In this document: positions 33,447 through 43,600 of the stretch, piece after piece
How positions within the stretch are numbered: the stretch's first letter is position 1
How the letters are laid out: each line of letters begins with the position of its first letter
Assembly (NCBI GenBank): GCA_947178095.1
Contig: CAMWWZ010000003.1
Span: 1 to 61,628, forward strand
Direction: 5' to 3'
Origin: an uncultured Treponema sp.
GTDB taxonomy: Bacteria > Spirochaetota > Spirochaetia > Treponematales > Treponemataceae
Length of the DNA stretch: 61,628 nt
Position numbers and translations under genes: made by a program
The notes under the pieces: model-generated
What the model saw: only the letters and a program-made list of their open reading frames with translations
Databases searched by the model: none
Told to the model about the DNA's origin: nothing

Positions 33447-35018
33447 TTATAATTCAATGATTTTATACATTGGATTTTCATTGGGAAGAAATTCCAAAAT
33501 ATTTTTTTCGCAAGCAAGCGCTTCGCTCGGATCGTGCGTCACGTGAAGCAAAGTCGTTGTACCGCTTTCGGCGATTGTTTCAAGCAAATTCAAAATCTTC
33601 TGGCGGAAATTTTCGTCAAGCCCGTGGCACGGCTCGTCCAAAATCAGGATTTCAGGCGACTTGACCGAAGCGCGCAAAATCAAAATCGCGCGTTGCTCGC
33701 CATAACTCAAATTGCTAAACTGCTCGTTTTCACGTCCGGAAAATCCGCCGAGCGCGAGCCACTTTTTCGCCGCCGCAATTTCCACATCGCTCGCCGCTTC
33801 GTACAGCCCGATCGAATCGTGAAAGCCCGAAACAATCACGCCGAGCAAATTTTGTCCGACCATTCGATATTCGACATGCAAACGATACGAAACAATTCCC
33901 AGCCGCTTTTTGATGTCCCAAATTGTTTCGCCCGAACCGCGCCGCGCGCCGAAAATTTTCACGTCGTTGCAAAAAACTTGCATATTGTCGCCGGTAATCA
34001 ATTCCAAAAAAGTCGTCTTGCCCGAACCGTTCGGTCCGCGAATCAGCCAATGCTCGCCGCGCCGCAACGTCCAGCTCAAGTCGCGCAAAACACGATGTTC
34101 GCCCCAGCCAACATTCACGCCGCGCATTTCCACGAGAATTTTTTCTGCGGAAAATTTTTCGTCCGAAAAATTTTCGGCGACAAGATTTTGAACAGTCTGC
34201 TTGAATTCGATTTTATTTTTTTCGCGGAAATCGGAATTTTCTTTTTGGCGTTGCGAAAGAATTTCCTCGTATTCGCGGCGGCTTCCGCAAAATGAAATTG
34301 CATTTTTTGAAAATTCCAAAACGCAATTTATCGATTCGGGAATTTCATTGAAGCGTTCCATCGACAAAATTATTCGCGGAAACGCACCGCTTTCCTCGCC
34401 AGAATTTTTCAATTGTCGCGTGGCGATGCCGTCAAAAAAATCCAAAAGAATTTTTCGGCTTTGCGCGTCCAGCCCCGCAAATGGATCGCTCAAAATCAAA
34501 AGCTGCTTTTTTCTCAAAAGCGCGCGGCACAAATATGTCCTGCGGATTTCGCCGGTAGAAAGATATTTCAGCCCACGATCCAAAATATTTTCAATGCCGC
34601 AAAGTTTCACTTCGGGAAAATTTTCCAAGCGCGCGCCCGTTTCCGGAATTTCAAATTCGCCGTTTGTTTGCCGCCGAATTTTTTTGCCCAAAATTCCTTC
34701 GCATAAAAAAACGCGCGCAGTCCTTCCGTGATCCACGCCGCCTTCGACATATTCGCTTTCGTCGTTCGCGCGCTCTTCTTCAATCAGCGCGGCGGCTTTT
34801 TCCAGCGAAATGATTTCTGCGGAATTTTCAAAAGCATTCGAAAAAAACGCGCCGTCTTTGTTCGGGATAAATCGCGCGCCATCGCCCGCGAGCGCGTTCA
34901 AAAAATTCGCCTTGCCGCTTCCATTCGCGCCCACGACAAGCCACGCTTCTTTCGAGCGCATTTTCCACGAAACATTTTTCGAGCAAAGTTCCGCGCACGC
35001 TTTCGATTCTACATTCAT
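33447..35018 (-). CDS. Tandem ABC ATPase, ModF/PhrA-like
   Basis: The 523-residue soluble protein has two ABC ATPase domains and no membrane part. The second is complete: Walker A GPNGSGKTT, signature LSYGEQRA, Walker B ILILDEPCHGLD and switch His in THD. The first is degenerate: Walker A reads GANGSGKA (Ser/Thr replaced by Ala) and Walker B reads LLILSDPFAGLD, lacking the catalytic Glu. One ATP site of the pair is therefore probably inactive. This arrangement is known from ModF, a homologue of a photorepair protein, whose role is unclear. There is no good ribosome site before ATG 35018. Confidence 0.85.
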   Translation of the reverse strand: MNVESKACAELCSKNVSWKMRSKEAWLVVGANGSGKANFLNALAGDGARFIPNKDGAFFSNAFENSAEIISLEKAAALIEEERANDESEYVEGGVDHGRTARVFLCEGILGKKIRRQTNGEFEIPETGARLENFPEVKLCGIENILDRGLKYLSTGEIRRTYLCRALLRKKQLLILSDPFAGLDAQSRKILLDFFDGIATRQLKNSGEESGAFPRIILSMERFNEIPESINCVLEFSKNAISFCGSRREYEEILSQRQKENSDFREKNKIEFKQTVQNLVAENFSDEKFSAEKILVEMRGVNVGWGEHRVLRDLSWTLRRGEHWLIRGPNGSGKTTFLELITGDNMQVFCNDVKIFGARRGSGETIWDIKKRLGIVSYRLHVEYRMVGQNLLGVIVSGFHDSIGLYEAASDVEIAAAKKWLALGGFSGRENEQFSNLSYGEQRAILILRASVKSPEILILDEPCHGLDENFRQKILNLLETIAESGTTTLLHVTHDPSEALACEKNILEFLPNENPMYKIIEL

Positions 35019-35223
35019 TTATTGAAATAAAATTTTTTTGAAATTCTTGCTCGTTGCCCATAAAAAATTTATCGGCAAATTTTTTCATTAGTTTTCATTA
35101 AATTTATTCGAATTGCGAATTTTTATAAATTACAAATTTTCTCTTGAAGAAAAATTGCATTTTGACGATAATAATATCAAAGTTTTAGCCAAAATCGCTC
35201 TTGGTTTTTTATTAGGAGTTTTT

Positions 35224-36066
35224 ATGAAAAAAATTTTATCTGCCATGATTCTTTTCGCAATCGGATTTTGCGTTTTCGCAATTGACAATTCGCCTTTTCT
35301 CCGCCCGCTGCCGTATGGCGAAGTGAAAAGTTACACGGAAACAAATTTCGAAATCACGACGAAATTCGGCGATTATTACAGAACGCCAAGAACAAAATTT
35401 TTTCATGAGCTGAACGACGAAGGTTTGGAAATTCGTTCCAGCGAATTCAACGCGACCGGTCAAATCGTCAACAGAATCGAATACACTTACAACGACGACG
35501 GAAATCTTTTTTCGCAAATTTGCTACGATGGCAAAGAAAATGTCATTTGGAAAATCGTCACTTCGTTCGATGAAAACGGAATCAAAGCGGAAGACTGCGA
35601 GTACGATGGCAAAGACAATTTGACTGGAAAGACAGTTTACAAAAACGAAAACTCAAATCCCGTGGAAGAAACTTATTACAATTCCAAAGGCGAATTGATT
35701 TGGAAAAACATTTACAAATATTCCGACGCGAATCAGCTTGAAGAAGCTTTTTCATATTTTGCGAACGGACGGCTCGACGTAAGATGCAAACACAAATATG
35801 ACAAGTTTGGAAAACTTTTGGAAATAACTTCATTCGACGCGGCGGACAGAATTACCAGCAACGAAGTTTTTTCTTACAACGATGATGACACTATAAATGA
35901 ATACGCAGTTTACGGCGCAGACGGAAAACGCCGAACGCGGATTTTTTACAAGTACGACGAAAACAAAAATTGCATAAAATCCATCACATATAACGTGACA
36001 CAAAAATTCGGAACGGTCGTAAATGAAATGGTCGATCAATCCGATTTCGAATACGAATACAGATAA
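35224..36066 (+). CDS. Secreted protein with YD-like repeats
   Basis: The 280-residue product starts at ATG 35224 after AGGAG, with signal peptide MKKILSAMILFAIGFCVFA. The rest is built of about eight short repeats of the form Y-x-Y/N-D-x-G-(N/K)-L, such as YTYNDDGNLFSQICYDGKEN, YDGKDNLTGKTVY and YKYSDANQLEEAFSYF. These resemble YD/RHS-type repeats, which form beta-strand shells or ribbons that often bind carbohydrate. It lacks the core cleavage and toxin domains of true RHS proteins. It ends 3 bp before the convergent lipoprotein gene. Confidence 0.75.
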   Translation: MKKILSAMILFAIGFCVFAIDNSPFLRPLPYGEVKSYTETNFEITTKFGDYYRTPRTKFFHELNDEGLEIRSSEFNATGQIVNRIEYTYNDDGNLFSQICYDGKENVIWKIVTSFDENGIKAEDCEYDGKDNLTGKTVYKNENSNPVEETYYNSKGELIWKNIYKYSDANQLEEAFSYFANGRLDVRCKHKYDKFGKLLEITSFDAADRITSNEVFSYNDDDTINEYAVYGADGKRRTRIFYKYDENKNCIKSITYNVTQKFGTVVNEMVDQSDFEYEYR

Positions 36067-36069
36067 TTT

Positions 36070-36981
36070 TTATTCTGAAAAATATTCTGCAAAAAGCGGC
36101 TGGGATTTTACGAATTCCTCGGCCGCAATTTCGTAGTCCGCCCAAGTGGAAACGAAAAGTTTTTGCGCGCCAGGAAAAAAAATCAAGTCGGTGGGAATTA
36201 CATAATTGTAGTCGATTTGATTCTCGATGAAAAAATCGCGCACACTTTGAACTGTGTTCGCCAAAACATAAGCCAAATACGACGAGCACACGAATTCAAA
36301 TTTTTTTTCATCCGCCGGCTCGACGTAGCCTTTTTTGGAAGGAATGCCGCCGAAATTTCTTGCTTGAACAGTTTTTTGATTTTTTCGTTTGAGTCCCCAA
36401 AGCCCAACCGGAAGATTTTTCGGAATCGAATATTTTACTTTTCCCTCGGCGTAGTCGCGTTCCAAAAATTCTTTCGTGGCTTCATATTCCTGCGCGGAAA
36501 CTTTTATTGCGAGCGTCATTTGCAACGACTTGTATTTGTCGCACATTTTCATATACCTGTTTGTTTGCGGATTCAAGCACGATTCGAGCTTCAAATGTTG
36601 CGGCTTGTAGCGAGTGAGTCCGTAAAAATTGTCGTGCAAATCGAAGCCCATCGAAGTGTGGCTGACTTTTTCATCCGTCGGATCAATCGAAACTATCAGA
36701 CCTTTCAAAATGTTCACGCCGCTCAACTTGTTTTTGTAATTCGGAAAATATAAGCGCAGGAAAATGAATTTTTCGCCTTGCTGAAATTTATCTTCAAAAT
36801 CCGTATCGTAGATTTTAAAAACTTCGTCCTGCGCGTTTATTTCAAGGCCGTCGGGAAGAATCTGCGTTTGCTCATCGGCAAATTTCGTGGAGCGACATCC
36901 GCCGAGCGCAATGAGAAAAATCGTTGTAAGAACAATTAAAAAATTCTTCGCGTCCGCGCGGCGCGTTCCCTTAAAATTCAT
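36070..36981 (-). CDS. Lipoprotein, possible permuted NlpC/P60 (YiiX-like) hydrolase
   Basis: The 303-residue product has a signal peptide with lipobox ALGGC. An N-terminal His occurs in KVSHTSMGFDLHD and a late Cys in FEFVCSSYLAYVL. This order (His early, Cys late) and spacing recall the permuted papain-like YiiX/LRAT-type families, whose members often show TH(V/A)SIxFD and F(F/Y)CSExVAY. The serine in CSS where Glu is common weakens the case. It follows the carB-dapF gene after 14 bp in the same direction and is likely to be in its transcript. Confidence 0.6.
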   Translation of the reverse strand: MNFKGTRRADAKNFLIVLTTIFLIALGGCRSTKFADEQTQILPDGLEINAQDEVFKIYDTDFEDKFQQGEKFIFLRLYFPNYKNKLSGVNILKGLIVSIDPTDEKVSHTSMGFDLHDNFYGLTRYKPQHLKLESCLNPQTNRYMKMCDKYKSLQMTLAIKVSAQEYEATKEFLERDYAEGKVKYSIPKNLPVGLWGLKRKNQKTVQARNFGGIPSKKGYVEPADEKKFEFVCSSYLAYVLANTVQSVRDFFIENQIDYNYVIPTDLIFFPGAQKLFVSTWADYEIAAEEFVKSQPLFAEYFSE

Positions 36982-36995
36982 TTTTCAAGCATCGC

Positions 36996-39900
36996 CTAAA
37001 TTTCAACTTCGCCGTCAAAGCATGATTGCGTTCCGCCCGAAAGGAAAACCGTTTCGCCGGTGTACTTTACAATCAAATTTCCGCCGCGCACTCTCACCGT
37101 GATGTTTTGGTTTATCGGGCAAAATCCGTTGAGAACCGACGCGATTGCCGCCGCGCATGCTCCTGTTCCGCAAGCGCAAGTTTCGCCGTTGCCGCGTTCC
37201 CATGTCCGCATCTTGAGTTCGTTCGGGCCTGCCACGCGCACGAATTCCGTGTTCGTGCGATTCGGAAACGCCGCGTGATTTTCAAAAAGCGGGCCGAGCG
37301 TTTCAAGCGACTCTTTGTCCACGAATTTGCTGAACACGACGCAATGCGGATTTCCAACGCCCACGCAAGTTACGTCGTACTGAATTCCGTCCACAAAAAG
37401 CGGCGCATTCAAAACGGCGCGTTTTGGCAAAAGCGAGGCGTTCTCTTTATTCATTTCGGAAATCGGCACATCGCTTTCTTCCAAAGTCGTGGGAAGCGTT
37501 TGGCTTGCGAAAGTCGGGCGACCCATATCAACAGTGACGGACGTAACTTTTCCATCCTGCTTGTAAAGCACCAAAGTTTTCACGCCGCTTTCCGTTTCAA
37601 TCGTGATTGTTTCGGTGGCGTCGCTTTTTTTGCCGTGCTTTTCCTGAATGCCGTTGATGTTGTTGTCGTACAAATATTTTCCCACGCAGCGAATTGCGTT
37701 GCCCGCCATTTTTCCTTCCGTTCCGTCGAGATTGAAAAATCGCATTTTCGCGTCCGCCAAATCCGACGATTCAATCAAAACCAAACTGTCCGCGCCGATT
37801 CCGCCGCCGCGCCTGTCGCACAAACGCACGGCAAGCCCGGAAGGATTGTTCACCGCCTGCTCGATCGCGTTGATGACGATGAAATCATTTCCGGTGGAAT
37901 CCATTTTCGTGAATTTGATTTTTTGCTTTTTCGTGCGCAAAGTGTTGATGTTCACAAGCTCGACATTTTCCGCCGAATATTTCGACTTGAGGCAATTCGC
38001 GAGCGCGTTTGCCGTGTCAAGCGAAGTGAGGCAAGGAATGTCGCGCTCAACGGCATGGCGGCGCATTTTCACCGAGTCGGCGCGCGGATCGCGGCCTTTC
38101 GCCGAAGTGGAAATTATGTAATCGACTTTTCCGGAATCCAGCAGATTCAAAATATTGTTTTCGGGATTTTCGCTGATTTTGTTGACGACTTCCACTTCCA
38201 TTCCGAAATCGCGCAAAGTCTGCGCGTTGCCTTCTGTGGCGAAAAGTTTGAATCCCATGTCGTAGAATTTTCGCGCCAATTCCGGCAATTCGTAGCGATC
38301 GGTTTTTCGCACGCTGAACAAAACGCCGCCCGAACGCTTCATATTGTAGCCCGCGCCAATCAAGCCTTTGAACAAAGCTTCTTCCATCGTGTTGGCGATT
38401 CCCAAAACTTCGCCAGTGGATTTCATTTCAGGACCGAGATGCGTGTCCACGTCCATCAATTTTTCGAAACTGAACACAGGAACTTTCACCGCAAAATACG
38501 GCGGAATTTTGTAAAGCCCAGTTCCGTATCCCATGTCGCGGATTTTCTCGCCGAGCATCGCGCGCGTCGCCAATTCCACCATCGGAACGCCACTCACTTT
38601 GCTAATATATGGAACTGTTCGGCTTGAGCGCGGATTCACTTCAATTATGTAAAGTTCGTTGTTGTAAATCAAATATTGAATGTTCACCAAACCTTTCGTG
38701 CCGAGCTTGAGCGCAAGATCCTGCGACTGCTTTACGATTTTTTCGCGGAGCACGTCGTTCAAATTCCAACTTGGATAAACCGCAATCGAATCGCCCGAAT
38801 GAATTCCCGTGCGCTCGATGTGTTCCATAATTCCGGGAATGAGCACGTCCTCGCCGTCGCAAATGCCGTCAACTTCCAGCTCGATTCCCATCATATATTG
38901 GTCAATCAAAATGGGATTTTCGATTCCGTGCGACAAAATGATTTTCATATATTCGCGAACGTCGTCGTCGTTGAAAGCGACGATCATATTTTGTCCGCCC
39001 AAAACATACGACGGCCGCAACAAAACAGGATAGCCCAATTTTGCAGTCGCGTCCAAAGCCTCGTCCAGCGTGAGGACGGTTAGACCTTTCGGCCGCTTTA
39101 TCGCAAGCCTTTCACAAAGCTCGTCGAAACGCTCGCGGTCTTCCGCCAAGTCAATCGAATCCGCGCTCGTTCCCAAAATCCTGATTCCCTGCGAATCCAA
39201 GAATTTCGTCAATTTTATCGCGGTTTGTCCGCCGAACGCCACGACAACGCCGAGCGGCCTTTCCGTCGCGATCACGCCCATAACGTCTTCGGGAGTGAGC
39301 GGCTCGAAATAAAGCCTGTCCGCCGTGTCAAAATCCGTGGAAACGGTTTCGGGATTGTTGTTGATTATCGCAACTTCGTAGCCAAACTTTTTGAGCGACC
39401 AAACGCATTGAACCGAAGCGTAGTCGAATTCGATTCCTTGCCCAATACGAATCGGGCCTGAGCCGAGAACGACAATCGTGCCGCGCGGATTTGCCGAATC
39501 GTTTTTGCCGTGCAATTCTTTCAAAAATGCCGCCGCTTCGTTTTCTTCGCCAAAGCCACCGTAAAAATACGGAGTCTCCGCGTTGAACTCGCCCGCGCAA
39601 GTATCGACCATTTTGTAGGAATGCGGAACGTGCGCCACTTTGTCGGATTTTTTTCCAGCAGAATTTGCAGCAAGAATTTCACGCGCGGCATTTTCTTCGG
39701 CAAGATTTCCGCTCGTGCCCACGATTTTCTTTCCAGTCAAATTTTCGATAACCGCGTCGGGATAGCCGAGCCGCTTTGCCTCAAGATAAAATTCCTGCGT
39801 GAAATCGCGCGCGCCGTTTTTCACTGCGCAGAAATTTTCTTCCATTGCCACGAGCAGATTCAGTTTTTCCAAGAACCATTCGTCAATCATCGTGACTTGA

Positions 39901-41252
39901 TGAATCTGCGCGACGGTCATAATCTTTCGCTTGAGAGCCTGGAAAATCGCGAAAAGCCTTTGGTCGGTGCACTCGCCCACGCGCTCGCGAATTTTGTCGT
40001 CGCTTTCCTGCGCGAACGCCGGCAAGTTTAGCGAAGCCACGCCGATTTCCGCGCCGCGAACCGCCTTCATCAAGGCTTCTTCGAACGTGCGTCCGATCGC
40101 CATAACTTCGCCCGTCGCTTTCATCTGCGTTCCCAATTTTCGCGCGGCGTAAACAAATTTGTCGAAAGGAAATTTCGGGAATTTGACGACGACATAATCC
40201 AAAACCGGCTCGAAGCAAGCCGCCGTTTTTTTCGTGACGAAATTCTGGATTTCATCGAGAGTGTAGCCAATCGCGATCAAAGCCGCCACTTTCGCAATCG
40301 GGTAGCCGGTGGCTTTGGAAGCCAGCGCGGAAGAACGCGAAACGCGCGGATTCACCTCGATCACGGCGTATTCGAAAGATTCGGGATTCAGCGCGAATTG
40401 GCAATTGCATCCGCCTTCGATTTTGAGCGCGGAAATTATGTTGAGAGCCGCCGTTCGCAGCATTTGATATTCTTTGTCGGAAAGCGTCACCGCTGGCGCG
40501 ATTACAATCGAATCTCCAGTGTGCACGCCCACGGGATCGAAATTTTCCATCGAACAAACCGTGATCACATTTCCGGCAGAATCGCGCATCACTTCGAATT
40601 CGATTTCTTTCCAACCCGAAATGCACTTTTCCACGAGAATCTGATGAATGGGCGAACGATGCAAGCCGTTGTGCGCGATTTCGTTCAAGTCGGCTTCATT
40701 GTAGCAAATTCCGCCGCCCGTACCGCCAAGCGTGAACGCAGGCCGAATTATCGCGGGAAATCCGATTTCGTTCTTGACGAATTCTTCCGCGTCCTCATAA
40801 TTCGTGACGACCTTCGAAGGAATGCAAGGCTCGCCAATCGAAAGCATCGTGTCTTTGAACATTTGGCGGTCTTCGGCTTTGTCGATCGTTTCGGGCACCG
40901 CGCCCAAAAGCCGCACGCCGTTCTTTTCCAAAAATCCGCTTTTCGCCAATTCCATTGAAAGCGTGAGGCCGGTCTGCCCGCCCAAAGTTGACAAAAGGGA
41001 ATCGGGTTTTTCTTTCAGGATAATTCGCTCGATAACTTCGGGAATCAGCGGCTCGATGTAAATCGCGTCCGCCATTGAATGATCCGTCATCAGCGTGGCA
41101 GGATTTGAATTGACAAGGACAACTTCCAGCCCTTGTTCCTTGAGCGCCTTGCACGCCTGAGTTCCGGCGTAGTCGAATTCCGCCGCCTGACCAATCACAA
41201 TCGGACCTGAGCCGATCACCATAACTTTGTGGATATTTTTATTTAAAGGCAT
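36996..41252 (-). CDS. carB-dapF: Carbamoyl-phosphate synthase large subunit fused to diaminopimelate epimerase
   Basis: The 1418-residue product begins as CarB (MVIGSGPIVIGQAAEFDYAG), with two ATP-grasp halves and a C-terminal MGS-like allosteric domain (up to about residue 1100). It continues without a stop into a complete DapF from residue about 1112 (KFTKMDSTGNDFIVINA). Both catalytic cysteines of DapF are present, in GNAIRC and in CACGTGACA, along with GVGNPHCVVF. The fusion therefore joins carbamoyl phosphate synthesis (arginine, pyrimidines) with the LL- to meso-diaminopimelate step (lysine, cell wall). The linker ELVNINTLRTKKQK is short. ATG 41252 has no clear ribosome site. No carA is in the window. 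Confidence 0.93.
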   Translation of the reverse strand: MPLNKNIHKVMVIGSGPIVIGQAAEFDYAGTQACKALKEQGLEVVLVNSNPATLMTDHSMADAIYIEPLIPEVIERIILKEKPDSLLSTLGGQTGLTLSMELAKSGFLEKNGVRLLGAVPETIDKAEDRQMFKDTMLSIGEPCIPSKVVTNYEDAEEFVKNEIGFPAIIRPAFTLGGTGGGICYNEADLNEIAHNGLHRSPIHQILVEKCISGWKEIEFEVMRDSAGNVITVCSMENFDPVGVHTGDSIVIAPAVTLSDKEYQMLRTAALNIISALKIEGGCNCQFALNPESFEYAVIEVNPRVSRSSALASKATGYPIAKVAALIAIGYTLDEIQNFVTKKTAACFEPVLDYVVVKFPKFPFDKFVYAARKLGTQMKATGEVMAIGRTFEEALMKAVRGAEIGVASLNLPAFAQESDDKIRERVGECTDQRLFAIFQALKRKIMTVAQIHQVTMIDEWFLEKLNLLVAMEENFCAVKNGARDFTQEFYLEAKRLGYPDAVIENLTGKKIVGTSGNLAEENAAREILAANSAGKKSDKVAHVPHSYKMVDTCAGEFNAETPYFYGGFGEENEAAAFLKELHGKNDSANPRGTIVVLGSGPIRIGQGIEFDYASVQCVWSLKKFGYEVAIINNNPETVSTDFDTADRLYFEPLTPEDVMGVIATERPLGVVVAFGGQTAIKLTKFLDSQGIRILGTSADSIDLAEDRERFDELCERLAIKRPKGLTVLTLDEALDATAKLGYPVLLRPSYVLGGQNMIVAFNDDDVREYMKIILSHGIENPILIDQYMMGIELEVDGICDGEDVLIPGIMEHIERTGIHSGDSIAVYPSWNLNDVLREKIVKQSQDLALKLGTKGLVNIQYLIYNNELYIIEVNPRSSRTVPYISKVSGVPMVELATRAMLGEKIRDMGYGTGLYKIPPYFAVKVPVFSFEKLMDVDTHLGPEMKSTGEVLGIANTMEEALFKGLIGAGYNMKRSGGVLFSVRKTDRYELPELARKFYDMGFKLFATEGNAQTLRDFGMEVEVVNKISENPENNILNLLDSGKVDYIISTSAKGRDPRADSVKMRRHAVERDIPCLTSLDTANALANCLKSKYSAENVELVNINTLRTKKQKIKFTKMDSTGNDFIVINAIEQAVNNPSGLAVRLCDRRGGGIGADSLVLIESSDLADAKMRFFNLDGTEGKMAGNAIRCVGKYLYDNNINGIQEKHGKKSDATETITIETESGVKTLVLYKQDGKVTSVTVDMGRPTFASQTLPTTLEESDVPISEMNKENASLLPKRAVLNAPLFVDGIQYDVTCVGVGNPHCVVFSKFVDKESLETLGPLFENHAAFPNRTNTEFVRVAGPNELKMRTWERGNGETCACGTGACAAAIASVLNGFCPINQNITVRVRGGNLIVKYTGETVFLSGGTQSCFDGEVEI

Positions 41253-41366
41253 ACTAAAAGCATATTTTAGCAAATTTTCGCAAGTTTGACTAGAGGAAAA
41301 GAAGTCAAAAGCAAAAATTCATCTTGACGCGCGATTTTGACTTTATAGAAAAATTGCGATTTTAGC

Positions 41367-41400
41367 AAAAAAATAGCCGCCGTCTTGCGACAGCGGCTAT
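41367..41400 (-). terminator. Intrinsic terminator of the 41415-43526 MCP gene
   Basis: Read on the minus strand, ATAGCCGC (41400-41393) and GCGGCTAT (41380-41373) pair around a 12-nt loop and are followed by T7. Confidence 0.9.
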
Positions 41401-41414
41401 CCTTGCAAACTTTG

Positions 41415-43526
41415 TCAGACTTTGAACTGGTCGATTTGGCTTGTGATTCGATAAATCGAGCCGGAAATCGAAGTGGCGATGTTCATAAGCGAATCGTCGC
41501 CTTCCTCGATTGTCTTTACACCCGCTTCAATCGTCTTGAGCGACGCGCGCACCATTTCCGAAGACGCATGCAATTTTTCAACGTCATCGACGATTTTGCC
41601 ACGCGCGTTGTCCACGTCGTCCGCGGCATCTTTTACATGGCTTGCGGCATCGTTCATATAGCCGAGAGCCTCGCTGATTTGCTTTGAGCCTTCGGACTGT
41701 TCGTCCATCGAAAGCTTGATTTGGCTGACCAAACTTCCCGTGCCCTGAATCTTTTCCGAAACGCGCGTGAACATTTTGTCCGAAACATTCGACGCTTCCA
41801 CGACGTTCGAAATGGAATTGAGAATCGTCGTCAATTGGTCGCCGATGTTCTTTGACTGCGTGGACGAATTCTCCGAAAGCTTTCTGATTTCGTCCGCAAC
41901 GACAGCGAATCCTTTTCCAGCGTCGCCCGCGTGCGCAGCCTCAATCGCAGCGTTCATCGCAAGAAGGTTGGTTTGATTCGCGATTTGAGAAATGACATCG
42001 TTTGCCTCGTTGAGCATTTCCGACTGCTGCTCAATCTTTTGAATCAATTCGTTGACTGAACGCTGTCGCAAAATTCCGTTCTTAACATCGTCTTCAAGCA
42101 CATTGAATTCTTCCGCCATCTTTTCGATTGAGCGCGAAACCGAGCCAACGTTTCCAATCATCTGAGTAACCGCGCTCGAAGCGTTCTGCATTCCCTCGCT
42201 TTGCGTCACCAAAAGTTCGCGCAACTGGCGCACAGAATCGGAAATTGTTTCCACGGAACTTGTCGTATCATTGATGATTGAATTTTGGTTTTCGATTTCA
42301 GTCTCGACGCCGCGAACATTTCCAATCATCTGATCGACGAACGCCGTATTTTCCTGCACCATCTTTCCGAGCCTGTCGCCGTAACTCAAAAGATCGCCTT
42401 CCGTTCCTTTGATTTCGCCGACGATTTTTTGAAGCTTGTCGCAGAACGCATCAAAATTAATGACAAGGAATCCGATTTCGTCGCGGATGAAAAGCTTGCA
42501 TCGCTTTGTAAGATCCGCCTCGCCAGTCGCCATTTCCTTGAGCGAATCCGTAACGTTTTTGATGCGCCACATGAGCCAGCGAATGAACATAAAACTGAGG
42601 AGCGACAAGATAGTCGCCAATATAACCGCGAAAGGTCCGATTGTTCTTGACGCTATCACTATGACTTTTGAGATCGTTTCAATTGATTTCGCCACGAACA
42701 ACATTCCAGTCACCGCGCCGTCATCGTCCGCCACTGGAATGTATACCGAGATATAATCCTTTCCGCCGATAGTGTTGTTTCCTTGGTATTTTTGTCCTTG
42801 GTTCAAAACTATATTTACAATAGAAGTATTTTGAATTCTCGTATTGACAAGTTTCTTTCCGTTTGCGTCAAGCAAAGTAGTGTCCACGCGCATATCGCCA
42901 AAGAATACCGTGCATTCCACGCCATAACTGTTATGCATTTGATCCACAAACAAACTGTTTGCCAAATTGTATCCCATGATAATCGCGCCCACGACCCTTC
43001 TGTCTTCGCCAAAAAGCGGCGCGGCACAAACCATGCCATAAGGGGAACTTCCGAAAGGTTCGTATGCGAAGCCCTTGTTTCCGCGAAGCGCGGCAGAAAC
43101 GGCCTTGGAAGTGGAATAATTCAAAGAAAGCGTGCCATTCGTCCACAAACTGTTTCCAAGGGAATCCACAACGACATAGAAATCTTGATCCGTGTCGGAA
43201 ACTCGCCTTTCCATCAAGTCGCGAAGCCTTGCATGGTCATTTTGGACAGCCGCAATGATGCCCTCGTCACGCGCGGCAATTGTCGAATAGCCTTCGATGC
43301 AACTTCTCCAATCATAAAGCGTATGCTCAACGCCTTTTACAGTTGAATCAAGCGAATCTCTTGAAATTTGCATGATTTCTCGCTTGAACACGTTGAGCGC
43401 GACGAGCGTCACCAAAATGCTCGTCAGCATTATAAAGCCTGCGATTATAAGCAAAAGCTTTGTCTGAATCTGCATGTCCTTTTTGTACGTTGTAGCAAAA
43501 CGATCAAGTTCCTTTCTTTTTCCCAT
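41415..43526 (-). CDS. Methyl-accepting chemotaxis protein with Cache sensor
   Basis: The 703-residue protein has a membrane helix at about residues 22-47, a periplasmic Cache-type sensor ([39 protein letters not shown]), a second helix at about 295-318, a HAMP domain and a long signalling domain. The tip reads [20 protein letters not shown]. The signalling half and the C-terminal [13 protein letters not shown] are nearly identical to the MCP at 44658-46745, while the sensors differ. It would feed CheA control of the periplasmic flagella. GGGG precedes ATG 43526 at a usable distance, and a G9 tract lies 27-35 nt upstream. Confidence 0.93.
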   Translation of the reverse strand: MGKRKELDRFATTYKKDMQIQTKLLLIIAGFIMLTSILVTLVALNVFKREIMQISRDSLDSTVKGVEHTLYDWRSCIEGYSTIAARDEGIIAAVQNDHARLRDLMERRVSDTDQDFYVVVDSLGNSLWTNGTLSLNYSTSKAVSAALRGNKGFAYEPFGSSPYGMVCAAPLFGEDRRVVGAIIMGYNLANSLFVDQMHNSYGVECTVFFGDMRVDTTLLDANGKKLVNTRIQNTSIVNIVLNQGQKYQGNNTIGGKDYISVYIPVADDDGAVTGMLFVAKSIETISKVIVIASRTIGPFAVILATILSLLSFMFIRWLMWRIKNVTDSLKEMATGEADLTKRCKLFIRDEIGFLVINFDAFCDKLQKIVGEIKGTEGDLLSYGDRLGKMVQENTAFVDQMIGNVRGVETEIENQNSIINDTTSSVETISDSVRQLRELLVTQSEGMQNASSAVTQMIGNVGSVSRSIEKMAEEFNVLEDDVKNGILRQRSVNELIQKIEQQSEMLNEANDVISQIANQTNLLAMNAAIEAAHAGDAGKGFAVVADEIRKLSENSSTQSKNIGDQLTTILNSISNVVEASNVSDKMFTRVSEKIQGTGSLVSQIKLSMDEQSEGSKQISEALGYMNDAASHVKDAADDVDNARGKIVDDVEKLHASSEMVRASLKTIEAGVKTIEEGDDSLMNIATSISGSIYRITSQIDQFKV

Positions 43527-43552
43527 TGTAAAATCCCCTTGTTACAAAAATA

Positions 43553-43561
43553 CCCCCCCCC
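43553..43561 (-). repeat. Poly-G tract (G9) upstream of the MCP gene
   Basis: Nine C on the plus strand give G9 on the coding strand, directly followed by TATTTT (43552-43547), a possible -10 box. The tract would therefore lie in the promoter spacer. A short CGCGAAAA/TTTTTCGTG stem precedes it. No good -35 box was found. Confidence 0.6.
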
Positions 43562-43600
43562 ACGAAAAAAGACTTTTCGCGCGGAGCTTTTATATATTTA

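Noticed and set aside
37026..38627. 533-codon plus-strand frame over carB-dapF
   Set aside because: It is a shadow of the well-conserved fusion gene with an His/Arg/Phe-rich translation and no start signals.
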